NCBI GenBank assembly: GCA_016721425.1
Contig: JADKID010000041.1
Location: forward strand, 186,001-250,000
Length of the DNA: 64,000 nucleotides
Reading direction: 5' to 3'
DNA from: Bryobacterales bacterium
GTDB taxonomy: Bacteria; Acidobacteriota; Terriglobia; Bryobacterales; Bryobacteraceae
In this document: one piece after another, positions 23,875 to 32,509 of the stretch
Numbering within the stretch: position 1 is the first letter of the stretch
How the letters are laid out: each line of letters opens with the position of its first letter
Program-made: the position numbers and the translations under genes
Notes under the pieces: generated by a model
Seen by the model: only the letters and a program-made list of their open reading frames with translations
Databases searched by the model: none
What the model was told of the DNA's origin: nothing

Positions 23875-25545
23875 ATGAGACCAACTCGACGGGAACTGAT
23901 TGGCGGAATGCCGCTCGCCCTCACGGGCGCCGCCGCACTCGGAAGTCCTGCGTTTGCGCAGGTCGCAGAGCCGGAGTATGTGGAGGTGAAGACGGCCTAT
24001 GGCAAGCTGCGCGGCGCCAGGGCCGGCAACCTGACAACGTTCAAAGGCGTTCCGTTCGGCGGCCCGATCACCGGCGCGAACCGATTTAAGGCCGCCCCGC
24101 CGCTGGGGCCGTGGGACGGCGTGCGAGATGCGCTCGCGTTCGGCGCCCCTTCCTGGCAGCCCGGCCAGCGCCGGAACGAACCGCCGCAGGACGAGAACTG
24201 CCTGTTCCTGAACGTGTGGACCCCGGCGGCCGACAACCGCAAGCGCCCGGTTATGTTCTACAGTCATGGCGGGGGCTTTACCGGCGGCTCGGCGGCCTCC
24301 TCGTACCAGGATGGCGGCAGCCTGGCGCGCACGTTCGACGTGGTAGTGGTGGCTACCAATCACCGTTTGGGGATCTTTGGCTACCTGTATTTGGGCGAGC
24401 TGGGGGGCGAGGAGTTCGCTACTTCGGGCAATCAGGGCCTGCTGGACATTCGGGATGGGCTGAAGTGGGTTCGTGAGAACATCGGGGCGTTTGGCGGCGA
24501 TCCGGCGAATGTCATGATCTTCGGCGAGAGCGGTGGCGGTGCGAAGACCTCCTGCCTGTATGCCATGCCCTCGGCGGCGCCCTACTTCAACAAGGCGTCG
24601 ATCGAGAGCGGCCCGGGCATTCGCATGATGCCGCGCGCCGCTGCCGCTGAGACCACGTTGATGACGCTCAAGCAACTGGGGATCGAGAGGAGCGAATGGC
24701 GGAAGCTGCTCGACGTACCCGCGGACAGGCTGATGGCGGCGCAGGCGGGGCTCGGCAAGACGGGTGGAGGACCGCTGGGCATGAACGGCGGGCGCAAAGG
24801 AATGGGTGGAGGATCGCGCCCCGGCGGGTTCGGGCCGGTGGTGGATGGCGCCATTTTGCCCCGGCATCCATTCGATCCCGACGCCCCAGCCATCTCGAAA
24901 GACAAACCGCTCTTGGTGGGCTACAACCGCGACGAGACCGTGTTCTTCTTCAATCAGCAGCGGAACACGGAGGTTTACGGCCTGACGGAGGAGACTCTCA
25001 GGCAGCGGCTCACCAAGGAATTCCCCGATAGCGCGGATGCGATCATCGAGACCTATCGCAAGAGCCGTCCCGAGGCTTCGCCTTCAGATCTCTATATCGC
25101 AATAACTACCGCGCGCATGATCGGGCTGGGCGCCATGACGATTGCCGAGCGCAAGGCGGCGCAAGGCGGCGCGGCGGCGTACATGTACGAATTCAAGCAC
25201 GAAAACCCGGCCCTGATTCCGGGCACTCAGCACAAGATGGGCACTCCGCACGCCATGGAGATCACGTACAAGTTCTACAACGTGCCGCAACCCGGACAGG
25301 GCGGCGGGAATGCGGGCGGCGGGCTGATGGCCATTTCGCGGCCGGAGTCCGTAAAGGCCGCACACAACATGGCGGAGCTGTGGTGCACGTTCGCGAGAAC
25401 CGGTAAGCCGGCGGCGAAGGGTCAGCCCGAATGGCCGGCCTACACGACGCGGTCGCGCGCCACGATGGAGATTGATGCGGAGTGCCGGATCGTGAACGAT
25501 CCGTCTCCACTCGAACGGAAACTCTGGGAGCGCCTCGATCCGTAG
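23875..25545 (+). CDS. Type-B carboxylesterase, Tat-exported
   Basis: A 556-residue esterase/lipase. The N terminus RRELIGG plus a hydrophobic run ending in GSPAFAQ is a twin-arginine signal. Catalytic features are the oxyanion-hole strand PVMFYSHGGGF, the nucleophile elbow FGESGGGAK (Ser), ENCLFLNVW, and a C-terminal HAME segment likely to hold the catalytic His. A low-complexity Gly-rich insert lies near residues 295-325. ATG 23875 has AAGGAG 11 bases upstream; the in-frame GTG at 23866 is too close to it. It belongs to the LysR-linked cassette and is a distant paralogue of the esterase at 52586. Confidence 0.9.
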   Translation: MRPTRRELIGGMPLALTGAAALGSPAFAQVAEPEYVEVKTAYGKLRGARAGNLTTFKGVPFGGPITGANRFKAAPPLGPWDGVRDALAFGAPSWQPGQRRNEPPQDENCLFLNVWTPAADNRKRPVMFYSHGGGFTGGSAASSYQDGGSLARTFDVVVVATNHRLGIFGYLYLGELGGEEFATSGNQGLLDIRDGLKWVRENIGAFGGDPANVMIFGESGGGAKTSCLYAMPSAAPYFNKASIESGPGIRMMPRAAAAETTLMTLKQLGIERSEWRKLLDVPADRLMAAQAGLGKTGGGPLGMNGGRKGMGGGSRPGGFGPVVDGAILPRHPFDPDAPAISKDKPLLVGYNRDETVFFFNQQRNTEVYGLTEETLRQRLTKEFPDSADAIIETYRKSRPEASPSDLYIAITTARMIGLGAMTIAERKAAQGGAAAYMYEFKHENPALIPGTQHKMGTPHAMEITYKFYNVPQPGQGGGNAGGGLMAISRPESVKAAHNMAELWCTFARTGKPAAKGQPEWPAYTTRSRATMEIDAECRIVNDPSPLERKLWERLDP

Positions 25546-25587
25546 GCAGCCGCCCTGCAACGACAGTCAGGTACAGAGGAGACAACT

Positions 25588-26607
25588 ATGCGAGGAACCG
25601 TTCTTTACGGCCCGGGAGATGTGCGCTTCGAGGATCGGGAAGACCCGAGGATCATCGAACCGGCCGATGCAGTGATCCGCATGGCTGCCACCTGCGTGTG
25701 CGGATCGGACCTCTGGCCCTACCGGGGCTTGCAGCCGGTCAACGGGCCGACGCCGATGGGGCATGAGTACTGCGGCATTGTCGAAGAGGTCGGCAGCGCT
25801 GTCCGGTCCGTCAAGCCGGGGCAATTTGTGATCGGCTCGTTCGCTACGTCGGACAATACGTGTCCCAATTGCCGCATCGGTTACCAGTCTTCGTGTGTGC
25901 AGCGCGAATTCATGTCAAGGGCGCAGGCGCCGATGCTGCGTGTGCCGCTCGCGGACGGCACCTTGGTGGCGATGCCAGGAGGCCTGCCGCCGGACGATCT
26001 TGTGCCCAGCCTGCTGGCGTGCTCGGACGTTCTGGGTACTGGCTGGTTTGCCGCCGATGCCGCGAACGTGAAGCCGGGGGCGACCGTGGTGGTGGTAGGC
26101 GACGGCGCAGTCGGCCTGCTTGGTGTGCTCTCGGCGAAGCAGATGGGCGCCGAGCGCATCATCGCCATGAGCCGTCACCAATCACGGCAGTTGCTCGCGC
26201 GCGAGTTCGGCGCAACGGACATTGTGACCGCGCGCGGAGACGAGGGCGTGGCCCGGATCAAGGAGATGACCAGGGGCGTCGGCGCCGATTCCGTGCTCGA
26301 GTGTGTGGGCACGCAGGAATCCATGATGCAGGCGATTCAATCCACGCGTCCCGGAGGGTTCGTGGCGTATGTTGGTGTTCCGCATGGGGTGGAGCTGAAG
26401 GGCGAGCAGCTCTTCTTCAGCCACGTTCACTTGCACGGCGGTCCTGCCCCGGTTCGCCGCTACCTGCCCACGCTGATTGAGCTGGTTTTGAGCGGTCAGA
26501 TCAATCCCGGAAAGGTGTTCGATCTGGTGCTGCCGCTCGATCAGGTCGCCGAAGGGTACCGCGCGATGGATGAGCGTCGCGCAATCAAAACGCTGTTGCG
26601 CCCGTAG
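25588..26607 (+). CDS. Zinc-dependent alcohol dehydrogenase (MDR family)
   Basis: A 339-residue medium-chain dehydrogenase. The catalytic zinc ligands are Cys in CVCGSDLWP, His-Glu in PMGHEYCG and a Cys in LLACSDVLGTG. The lobe that normally binds structural zinc has only three cysteines (TCPNCRIGYQSSC), so that site may be altered. The Rossmann fold is at VVVVGDGAVGLLG. It would oxidise an alcohol or reduce a carbonyl. A GGAG ribosome site lies about ten bases before ATG. Fourth gene of the cassette. Confidence 0.9.
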   Translation: MRGTVLYGPGDVRFEDREDPRIIEPADAVIRMAATCVCGSDLWPYRGLQPVNGPTPMGHEYCGIVEEVGSAVRSVKPGQFVIGSFATSDNTCPNCRIGYQSSCVQREFMSRAQAPMLRVPLADGTLVAMPGGLPPDDLVPSLLACSDVLGTGWFAADAANVKPGATVVVVGDGAVGLLGVLSAKQMGAERIIAMSRHQSRQLLAREFGATDIVTARGDEGVARIKEMTRGVGADSVLECVGTQESMMQAIQSTRPGGFVAYVGVPHGVELKGEQLFFSHVHLHGGPAPVRRYLPTLIELVLSGQINPGKVFDLVLPLDQVAEGYRAMDERRAIKTLLRP

Positions 26608-26639
26608 CCACAAAGAATGAGTGACCCGAGGAGGCCCAC

Positions 26640-27407
26640 ATGACAAATACGCTCGATTTCGGCGGCAAGGTGGCGCTCGTCACCGGGGCCGCCTCCGGTA
26701 TGGGTCTGGCCGCGGCGCAGGCGTTCGCCGCCGCTGGTGCGGCTGTCGTGCTGGCCGACGTGAGAGAGGACTTGGTCCAGGGGGAGGCCCGGAAGTTGGC
26801 AGCCGCCGGTCATAGGGCGATTGCCGTCCGCTGTGATGTGAGTGACGACGCGCAGGTGGAGGCGATGGTGGATCGCACCGTTGCCGAGTTCGGCCGGCTC
26901 GACGCCGCGTTCAACAACGCGGGAGTCATGGCCCGCATTGTCCCCACCGCTGAGAGCACCCGCGAAGAATGGGACCGGGTGATCGGCATCAACCTGCGCG
27001 GCGTTTGGAGCTGCATGAAATACGAGTTGCGGCAGATGGAACGCCAGGGCAGCGGGGCTATCGTCAACAACGCGTCGGTCGGGGCGCTCACCGGCAACCC
27101 TGGTATCGGCTCCTACATCGCCTCCAAGCACGGCGTGGTCGGCCTGACGCGGACGGCCGCTCTCGAGTACATCAAGCACGGCATCCGGGTCAATGCGGTC
27201 AATCCGGGATTGATCGACACGCAGATCGCCCGCGACGTCGTCAGCGGGAACGAGCAGGCATACGCCGAGATAGCGAAGCACGTGCCCATTGGGCGGGCGG
27301 GCAGGCCTGAGGAGATCGCCTCGGCCGTCCTGTGGCTATGCAGTCCGGGGGCGAGCTACGTCGTCGGTCAGGACCTCACAGTGGACGGCGGCATGACCGT
27401 GGCGTGA
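26640..27407 (+). CDS. Short-chain dehydrogenase/reductase
   Basis: A 255-residue classical SDR: cofactor motif TGAASGMG at about residue 15, NNAG at about 90, catalytic Ser in NNASVGAL, YIASK with the Tyr and Lys, and a C-terminal GQDLTVDGGM. A GAGGAGG ribosome site precedes ATG. It closes the tautomerase-cupin-esterase-dehydrogenase cassette and probably acts on the same compound. Confidence 0.92.
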   Translation: MTNTLDFGGKVALVTGAASGMGLAAAQAFAAAGAAVVLADVREDLVQGEARKLAAAGHRAIAVRCDVSDDAQVEAMVDRTVAEFGRLDAAFNNAGVMARIVPTAESTREEWDRVIGINLRGVWSCMKYELRQMERQGSGAIVNNASVGALTGNPGIGSYIASKHGVVGLTRTAALEYIKHGIRVNAVNPGLIDTQIARDVVSGNEQAYAEIAKHVPIGRAGRPEEIASAVLWLCSPGASYVVGQDLTVDGGMTVA

Positions 27408-27526
27408 TCGCGCGGCAATCGCCGCGTACCGTAGGCGAAAGGCTCGCCATCCTGGGCGAAGAACGTCAAAATACCGTGCCGCGCCGGTCTCCCACCCATC
27501 CTCGAAAATGCGCCGATAGATCGGGA

Positions 27527-27940
27527 TCAGCCCGCCCAACCCTCGTCCGTCCGCCCTCGCAGCTTCTTTGAATCCGAGCGCTGCGCTTTCTCCGTCAGTC
27601 GTCGCACCTTCGATCCCAGCGTGGGCCGGCTCGCACGCCGCGTCTTGGGGACCACCTCGGCCCGCGCCACCAACTCCTCCAACCGCGCCCGCGCCGCCGC
27701 ACGATTCGCCTCCTGCGTCCGGTGCTCCCGCGCCGTGATGATCAATACCCCGTCCTGCGTCACCCGATTGCCGCCCAAGGCCTGCAGCCGCTGCCGCACG
27801 CCCTCGGGCAGCGAAGGAGATCGCCCCACATCAAACCGCAGCTCCACCGCAGTCGAGACCTTGTTGACGTTCTGCCCGCCCGGACCGGTCGCCCGGACGA
27901 ACGTGATAGCCAGCTCCGAATCTGGAATGAATATCGGCAA
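27527..27940 (-). CDS. arfB: Peptidyl-tRNA hydrolase ArfB (ribosome rescue)
   Basis: A protein with the release-factor signature ATGPGGQNVNKVST near its start; the GGQ triggers hydrolysis of peptidyl-tRNA on stalled ribosomes. The basic C-terminal tail (PKTRRASRPTLGSKVRR, then KKLRGR) is the segment that enters the mRNA channel in ArfB. I chose TTG at 27940 because GGAG lies eight bases upstream and the length (137 residues) fits the family; an ATG at 28000 is further upstream but gives a non-family extension that nearly meets the divergent gene. Its last 138 bases are duplicated at 21458-21595. Confidence 0.88.
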   Translation of the reverse strand: MPIFIPDSELAITFVRATGPGGQNVNKVSTAVELRFDVGRSPSLPEGVRQRLQALGGNRVTQDGVLIITAREHRTQEANRAAARARLEELVARAEVVPKTRRASRPTLGSKVRRLTEKAQRSDSKKLRGRTDEGWAG

Positions 27941-28011
27941 ATGCGTATCTCCAGAATACCCCCGCCGCCCCTTGCTATACTGCCCTCGGAACCCCACCAT
28001 GCGCTCCCCCC

Positions 28012-29622
28012 ATGGCCGCCCTTAAACCAAAACTCCTCCCTCTCGCCGCCGCCCTCGCCGCGGCCATCACCTTCTTCTGGCCCTTCTTCGCCTCCCACGG
28101 CGACACCCTCAGCGGCGACCTCGGCGACAACCGCCTCCACCTCGTCATCCTCGAACACTGGCGCGCCGTCGTCGCCGGCCAGGCCCCAGCCCTCAGCCCC
28201 AACTTCTTCGCCCCCGTCCCCGGAGTCCTCGCCTATTCCGACGCCCTCTTGCTCTTCGTCCCGCCCTACCTGCTCCTGCGCGCCCTCACCCTCGAGCCCC
28301 ATCTCGCCTACCAACTTACCCTCGTCGCTCTCAAGATCCTCGCCTTCCTCGCCCTCTTCGCCCTACTCCGTCGAGCCGCCGGCCTGTCCCCGGCCCTCGC
28401 CGCCTGGGCCGCCGCCCTCTTCGCCCTCTCCAACGTCTACTCCGTCTCTCTTGGCCACGGCCAGCTCGCCAGCCACGCCTTTCTCCCCCTCATCCTCTGG
28501 CTCGCCCGCCTCGCCTGGGATCTCCTCCCCACGCGCCCCCTCGCCGCCCATTCCTGTGCCGCCGCCGCTGCTGCCCTCTTCGGCCTCCTCTTCTTCACCG
28601 CCTACTACATCGCCTTCTTCTTCGGTCTCACCCTCGGCCTCTGCCTCGCCATCTTCTTCCTCCTCGATCTCCGCCAGCCCGCCGGCCGCTTCCCCTGGCG
28701 CCGCGCACTACCCCTCACCGCCTCGTCCGCCGCCGTCTTCACCCTCAGCCTCGCCCCCTTCCTCATCACCTACCTCCCCCTCCTCCACGCCACCGGCGGC
28801 CGCACCTGGAGCGCCGTCCAGGATCAAACCCTCGGCCTCGCCCAGCTCATTTCCCCCGGTGCCGCCAATTTCCTCTGGGGCGCCGCCGTCGAAGATAATG
28901 CCGCCCTCTTCCAACTCGATGCCCTTCGCGAATCCGGCCGCGGTTGGCCCCCCATCACCGCCTGCCTGTTCCTCCTCGCCACCTTAGCCATCTGGCGCCG
29001 CCCCAAGCCCACCCCCGCCCACCGCCTCGCCGCTGCCGCCTGCCTTTCCGCCCTCCTCCTCGCCGTCGCCGCCACTGCCTGCGCCGGCCTCTACCCTTGG
29101 CGCCTCATCCACTACCTCGTCCCCGGAGCCTCCGGCGTTCGCGTCCCCCAACGCATCAACCTCGTCCTCAATCTCGCCGTCGTCATCGTCCTCGCCACCT
29201 TCCTCCGCGCCGTCTTCCAGAAGTCCAAGTTTCGTCCCGCCTTGGCCGCCCTCCTCCTCCTCGTCCTCATCGAGCAACTCAACTGGAATGCACACCCCGG
29301 CTACTCCCGCCAGGCCGATCGCGCCTTCCTCGATCGCATCCCGCCCCCACCCCCCTCCTGCCGCAGCTTCTACTCCATCCGCTCCCCACGCCTCCATCCC
29401 ACCTGGATCCAGGTCGATGCCATGCTCCTCGCCCGCCGCTTCAATATCCCAACCCTCCACGGCTACAGCGGCATCACCCCGCCCGGCTGGCGATGCGATA
29501 CCAATCAGGATTCCTGCGCCCTCTCCCTCCAGTCCTGGGCCAGCCTACACAACCTCTCCCCCGGCCTCTGCACCCTCGATATCACCACCGCCACTTGGAC
29601 CGCTGGATTCGTCAAGCATTAA
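28012..29622 (+). CDS. Polytopic membrane protein, possibly GT-C type glycosyltransferase-like
   Basis: A 536-residue protein with about 11-12 hydrophobic helices and an early SGDLGDNRLHLVILEHW segment. This segment, between helix 1 and 2, looks like the acidic first extracytoplasmic loop of GT-C enzymes. The C-terminal about 100 residues are soluble and Pro-rich. Similar proteins are annotated as hypothetical membrane or YfhO-like proteins. The role is not established; lipid-linked sugar transfer is a guess. It diverges from arfB. Confidence 0.75.
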   Translation: MAALKPKLLPLAAALAAAITFFWPFFASHGDTLSGDLGDNRLHLVILEHWRAVVAGQAPALSPNFFAPVPGVLAYSDALLLFVPPYLLLRALTLEPHLAYQLTLVALKILAFLALFALLRRAAGLSPALAAWAAALFALSNVYSVSLGHGQLASHAFLPLILWLARLAWDLLPTRPLAAHSCAAAAAALFGLLFFTAYYIAFFFGLTLGLCLAIFFLLDLRQPAGRFPWRRALPLTASSAAVFTLSLAPFLITYLPLLHATGGRTWSAVQDQTLGLAQLISPGAANFLWGAAVEDNAALFQLDALRESGRGWPPITACLFLLATLAIWRRPKPTPAHRLAAAACLSALLLAVAATACAGLYPWRLIHYLVPGASGVRVPQRINLVLNLAVVIVLATFLRAVFQKSKFRPALAALLLLVLIEQLNWNAHPGYSRQADRAFLDRIPPPPPSCRSFYSIRSPRLHPTWIQVDAMLLARRFNIPTLHGYSGITPPGWRCDTNQDSCALSLQSWASLHNLSPGLCTLDITTATWTAGFVKH

Positions 29623-29669
29623 AGTTGTTTCATAATATGGTCCACCTGTTTATTTCTACCCAAACCGCG

Positions 29670-29675
29670 TATAAT
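29670..29675 (+). promoter_or_regulatory. Candidate -10 box (TATAAT)
   Basis: TATAAT within an AT-rich patch, 115 bases before the peptidoglycan-binding gene, with a weak -35-like CTGTTT at 29646-29651. It would start a transcript whose leader contains the hairpin at 29696-29737. Confidence 0.45.
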
Positions 29676-29695
29676 AAAAGCTCCACCACCCGCCA

Positions 29696-29737
29696 GGTGT
29701 GGGAGGGACAATTCCCCCATCCGCCCCCTCCCACACC
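29696..29737 (+). promoter_or_regulatory. Strong leader hairpin
   Basis: GGTGTGGGAGGG (29696-29707) pairs perfectly with CCCTCCCACACC (29726-29737) across an 18-base loop. With no T-run after it, it resembles a leader structure more than a terminator. It lies between a TATAAT box and the next gene. Confidence 0.5.
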
Positions 29738-29789
29738 CCCAAATCCCCTGGCAACCCTCCCGGACTAAATACTCTGCTATCCTGCAATC

Positions 29790-30230
29790 GTGAAGCTGCC
29801 CCGTCTGCTGTTCCTGCCCATCACACTGCTTCTTGCCTTCTTCCTTCCTGGCCTGCCCCAAACCACTAAAAAGGCCCCGGCCAAAACCGCGCCCAAATCA
29901 GTAGCCAAGGCGTCCACCAAGAATAAGAAGAAGTACGCCGCGGCCCCCCGCCGCGCCACCCAGCAGCAGCCCGATCAAGAACGCACCCGCGAAATTCAAC
30001 TGGCCCTCAACGCCAAAGGCTATCCCGTCGATGCCACCGGCGTCTGGGGCCCGCAATCCGTGGAGGCGCTCAAAAAGTTCCAGGAAGACCAGCACATCAA
30101 CAATATGAGCGGTCGTGGCAAATTGGATTCGCTCACTCTCATCGCCTTGGGCCTCGGACCCAGGCGGGAACCCCCGCCAGCATCCGCCAGTCCCGCTGAA
30201 CAGGCGCCTACGGAAGGAAAAAAGCAATGA
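29790..30230 (+). CDS. Exported peptidoglycan-binding-domain protein
   Basis: A 146-residue protein: signal peptide, then a Lys/Ala-rich linker (residues 25-65), then a PG_binding_1-type helical domain (EIQLALNAKGYPVDATGVWG, then SVEALKKFQEDQHI) and a Pro-rich tail. It probably anchors to the cell wall. The start is a GTG. Its stop overlaps the alanine dehydrogenase ATG by four bases, so the two are translated together. Confidence 0.8.
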   Translation: MKLPRLLFLPITLLLAFFLPGLPQTTKKAPAKTAPKSVAKASTKNKKKYAAAPRRATQQQPDQERTREIQLALNAKGYPVDATGVWGPQSVEALKKFQEDQHINNMSGRGKLDSLTLIALGLGPRREPPPASASPAEQAPTEGKKQ

Positions 30231-31339
30231 TTATCGGCGTACCTCGCGAAGTCAAAGACCATGAATCCCGCGTCGGCCTCGTCCCCCACGGTGTTACCAC
30301 CCTCGTGGAGGCCGGCCATCAAGTCGTCGTCCAAACCCGCGCCGGCTCCCTCTCGTCCATAGCCGACGAAGAATATCTCGAAGCCGGAGCCCGCGTCGTC
30401 CCCACGGCCGCTGATGTTTGGAGCGCCGCCGATATCGTCATCAAGGTCAAGGAGCCCCAGCCCTCAGAATACGGCTTCTTCCGCGAAGGGCTCACCCTCT
30501 TCACCTATCTCCACCTCGCGCCGCTCCCCGAGTTGACCCGCAAGCTGATGGATACCAAGGTCACCGGCATCGCCTACGAGACCATTCAGGAGAAGGATGG
30601 CTCCCTGCCGCTCCTCACCCCCATGAGCGAGGTCGCTGGCCGCATGGCCGTCCAGATCGGCGCCCAGTATCTCGAAGCCCCCAACGGCGGCCGCGGCGTC
30701 CTCCTCGGCGGCATCCCCGGCGTCGCCCCCGCTAACGTCACCGTCCTCGGCGGCGGCATCGTCGGCCACAACGCCGCCAAAATCGCCTTTGGCATGGGCG
30801 CCAACGTCACCATCATCGATCGCAATCTGAATCGCCTCCGCGAGCTCGACGACATCTACAACGGCGGCGTCATCACCCTCGCCTCCAACGTCTGGACCAT
30901 TCGCGAATCCCTCAAACACGCCGATCTCGTCATCGGCGCCGTCCTCATCCCCGGCGCCGCTGCCCCCCGCCTCGTCCGCCGCGATATGCTCCCCCTCATG
31001 AAGCGCGGCTCCGTCATCGTCGACGTCGCCATCGATCAGGGCGGCTGCTGCGAAACTTCGCGCGCCACCACCCATACCGATCCCGTCTACTTCGTCGATA
31101 ACGTCCTCCACTATTGCGTTTCCAATATGCCGGCCGCCGTCCCCCATACCTCCACCTACGGCCTCAATAACGCCACCCTCCCCTTCCTCATGCTCCTCGC
31201 CAACAAGGGCCCGGAGAAGGCTATCGCCTCCAACGCAGCCCTCGCTCTCGGCGTCAACACCTACAAAGGACACTGCACCTACCCCGCCGTCGCCGAGGAA
31301 CAGAATATTCCCTGCACGGCCGTCGCCTCGCTCTTATAA
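30227..31339 (+). CDS. ald: Alanine dehydrogenase
   Basis: A 370-residue enzyme interconverting L-alanine and pyruvate with NAD. The N-terminal MIIGVPREVKDHESRVGLVP, the catalytic Lys in VIKVKEP, the His in TYLHLAP, the nucleotide motif VLGGGIVGHNAAKIA and the end segment NTYKGHCTYPAVAE are all present, and length is typical. It could feed alanine nitrogen and carbon into central metabolism. Coupled to the upstream gene by an ATGA overlap and followed ten bases later by a DUF1015 gene. Confidence 0.95.
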   Translation: MIIGVPREVKDHESRVGLVPHGVTTLVEAGHQVVVQTRAGSLSSIADEEYLEAGARVVPTAADVWSAADIVIKVKEPQPSEYGFFREGLTLFTYLHLAPLPELTRKLMDTKVTGIAYETIQEKDGSLPLLTPMSEVAGRMAVQIGAQYLEAPNGGRGVLLGGIPGVAPANVTVLGGGIVGHNAAKIAFGMGANVTIIDRNLNRLRELDDIYNGGVITLASNVWTIRESLKHADLVIGAVLIPGAAAPRLVRRDMLPLMKRGSVIVDVAIDQGGCCETSRATTHTDPVYFVDNVLHYCVSNMPAAVPHTSTYGLNNATLPFLMLLANKGPEKAIASNAALALGVNTYKGHCTYPAVAEEQNIPCTAVASLL

Positions 31340-31348
31340 AATCAGCGG

Positions 31349-32509
31349 ATGGCCTCTATCCATCCGCTGCGCGCCCTCCGCTACACTCCCAAGGCTGGCG
31401 AGATCGCAAGTCTCGCCACCTTGCCCTACGATGTCATCCCGCCCGCGCTCGAATCCCAATACAAAGCCCGCAGCCCCTTCAACTTCGCCCACCTCATCCT
31501 CCCCAATGGCGATTACGCCGCCGCCGCCGCCCGCCTCGACGAATGGAAAGGGCAGGGCATCCTCGCCCGCGACACCGAGGAGTCCCTCTTCGTCTACCAG
31601 CAGACCTTTCCCGCGCCCGGCTCCGGCGAGATCCTCGTCCGCCGCGGCTTCGTCGGTCTCTGCGATACCGAAAACTACGGCAGGAACGTCTTCCGCCACG
31701 AACGCACCCTCTCCGGCCCCAAGGAGGATCGCTTCAAGCTCCTCCAGGCCACCCAGGTCCAGTTCGATTCCATCTTCATGCTTTTCCCGGATGCCGAGGG
31801 ATCCGTCGACGCCCGCCTCGCCGAAATCTGCGCCACCCCCGCCCACCTCGAATACGGCGACCACGAGAAGACCTATCACCAGCTCTGGCGCGTCACAGAT
31901 CCCGCCTGGATCGCCGCCGTTCAGCTCCTCATGGCCGATAAACCCGTCCTCATCGCCGATGGCCACCACCGCTACGAAACCGCCCTCCGCCAGGGCCAAC
32001 CGCGCACACTCATGACCTTCGTCAGCCTCCACTCTCCCGGCCTCCGCTGCTTCGCCACCCACCGCATCGTTCACTCCCTCGAGAACTTCGACCCGCAGTC
32101 CTTCCTCGCCGCCCTCCCTAACGTCGCTCCCGGCCTCGATCCCCTAGTCTCTCCCCCAGGCCACATCCGCATCGCCATCCAGCTCCCCAACGGCGCTTAT
32201 CACACCGATATCCCCGCCCCCCCCGCCGCCCTCAACGTCGCCGTCCTCCAGCACGAGATCCTCACTCCCATCCTCGGTCTCACCCCCGAAAAAGTCACCG
32301 CTGGCGGCCACCTCCGCTACAAGCGCACCCGCGAGGACGCCCTCGCCGAGGTCAGCGAAGGCCGCGCTCAGATCGCCTTCCTCCTCGAAGACCTCCCCAT
32401 CGACGGCATGGCCCGCGTCTCCTTCGCCGGCGAAGTCCTCCCCCAGAAATCCACCTACTTCTACCCCAAGCTCGCCTCCGGTCTCGTCATGCTGGAGCTC
32501 CAGCCATGA
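31349..32509 (+). CDS. DUF1015-family protein
   Basis: A 386-residue protein that follows DUF1015 along its length: IHPLRALRYTP, TLPYDVIPP, SPFNFAHLILP, YQQTFPAPG, then VLIADGHHRYETAL with conserved Asp, Gly, His and Arg, and a C-terminal strand-rich part. DUF1015 proteins are widespread but no activity is known to me. The gene sits inside a run from 29790 to 33264 and overlaps the next gene by four bases. Confidence 0.85.
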   Translation: MASIHPLRALRYTPKAGEIASLATLPYDVIPPALESQYKARSPFNFAHLILPNGDYAAAAARLDEWKGQGILARDTEESLFVYQQTFPAPGSGEILVRRGFVGLCDTENYGRNVFRHERTLSGPKEDRFKLLQATQVQFDSIFMLFPDAEGSVDARLAEICATPAHLEYGDHEKTYHQLWRVTDPAWIAAVQLLMADKPVLIADGHHRYETALRQGQPRTLMTFVSLHSPGLRCFATHRIVHSLENFDPQSFLAALPNVAPGLDPLVSPPGHIRIAIQLPNGAYHTDIPAPPAALNVAVLQHEILTPILGLTPEKVTAGGHLRYKRTREDALAEVSEGRAQIAFLLEDLPIDGMARVSFAGEVLPQKSTYFYPKLASGLVMLELQP

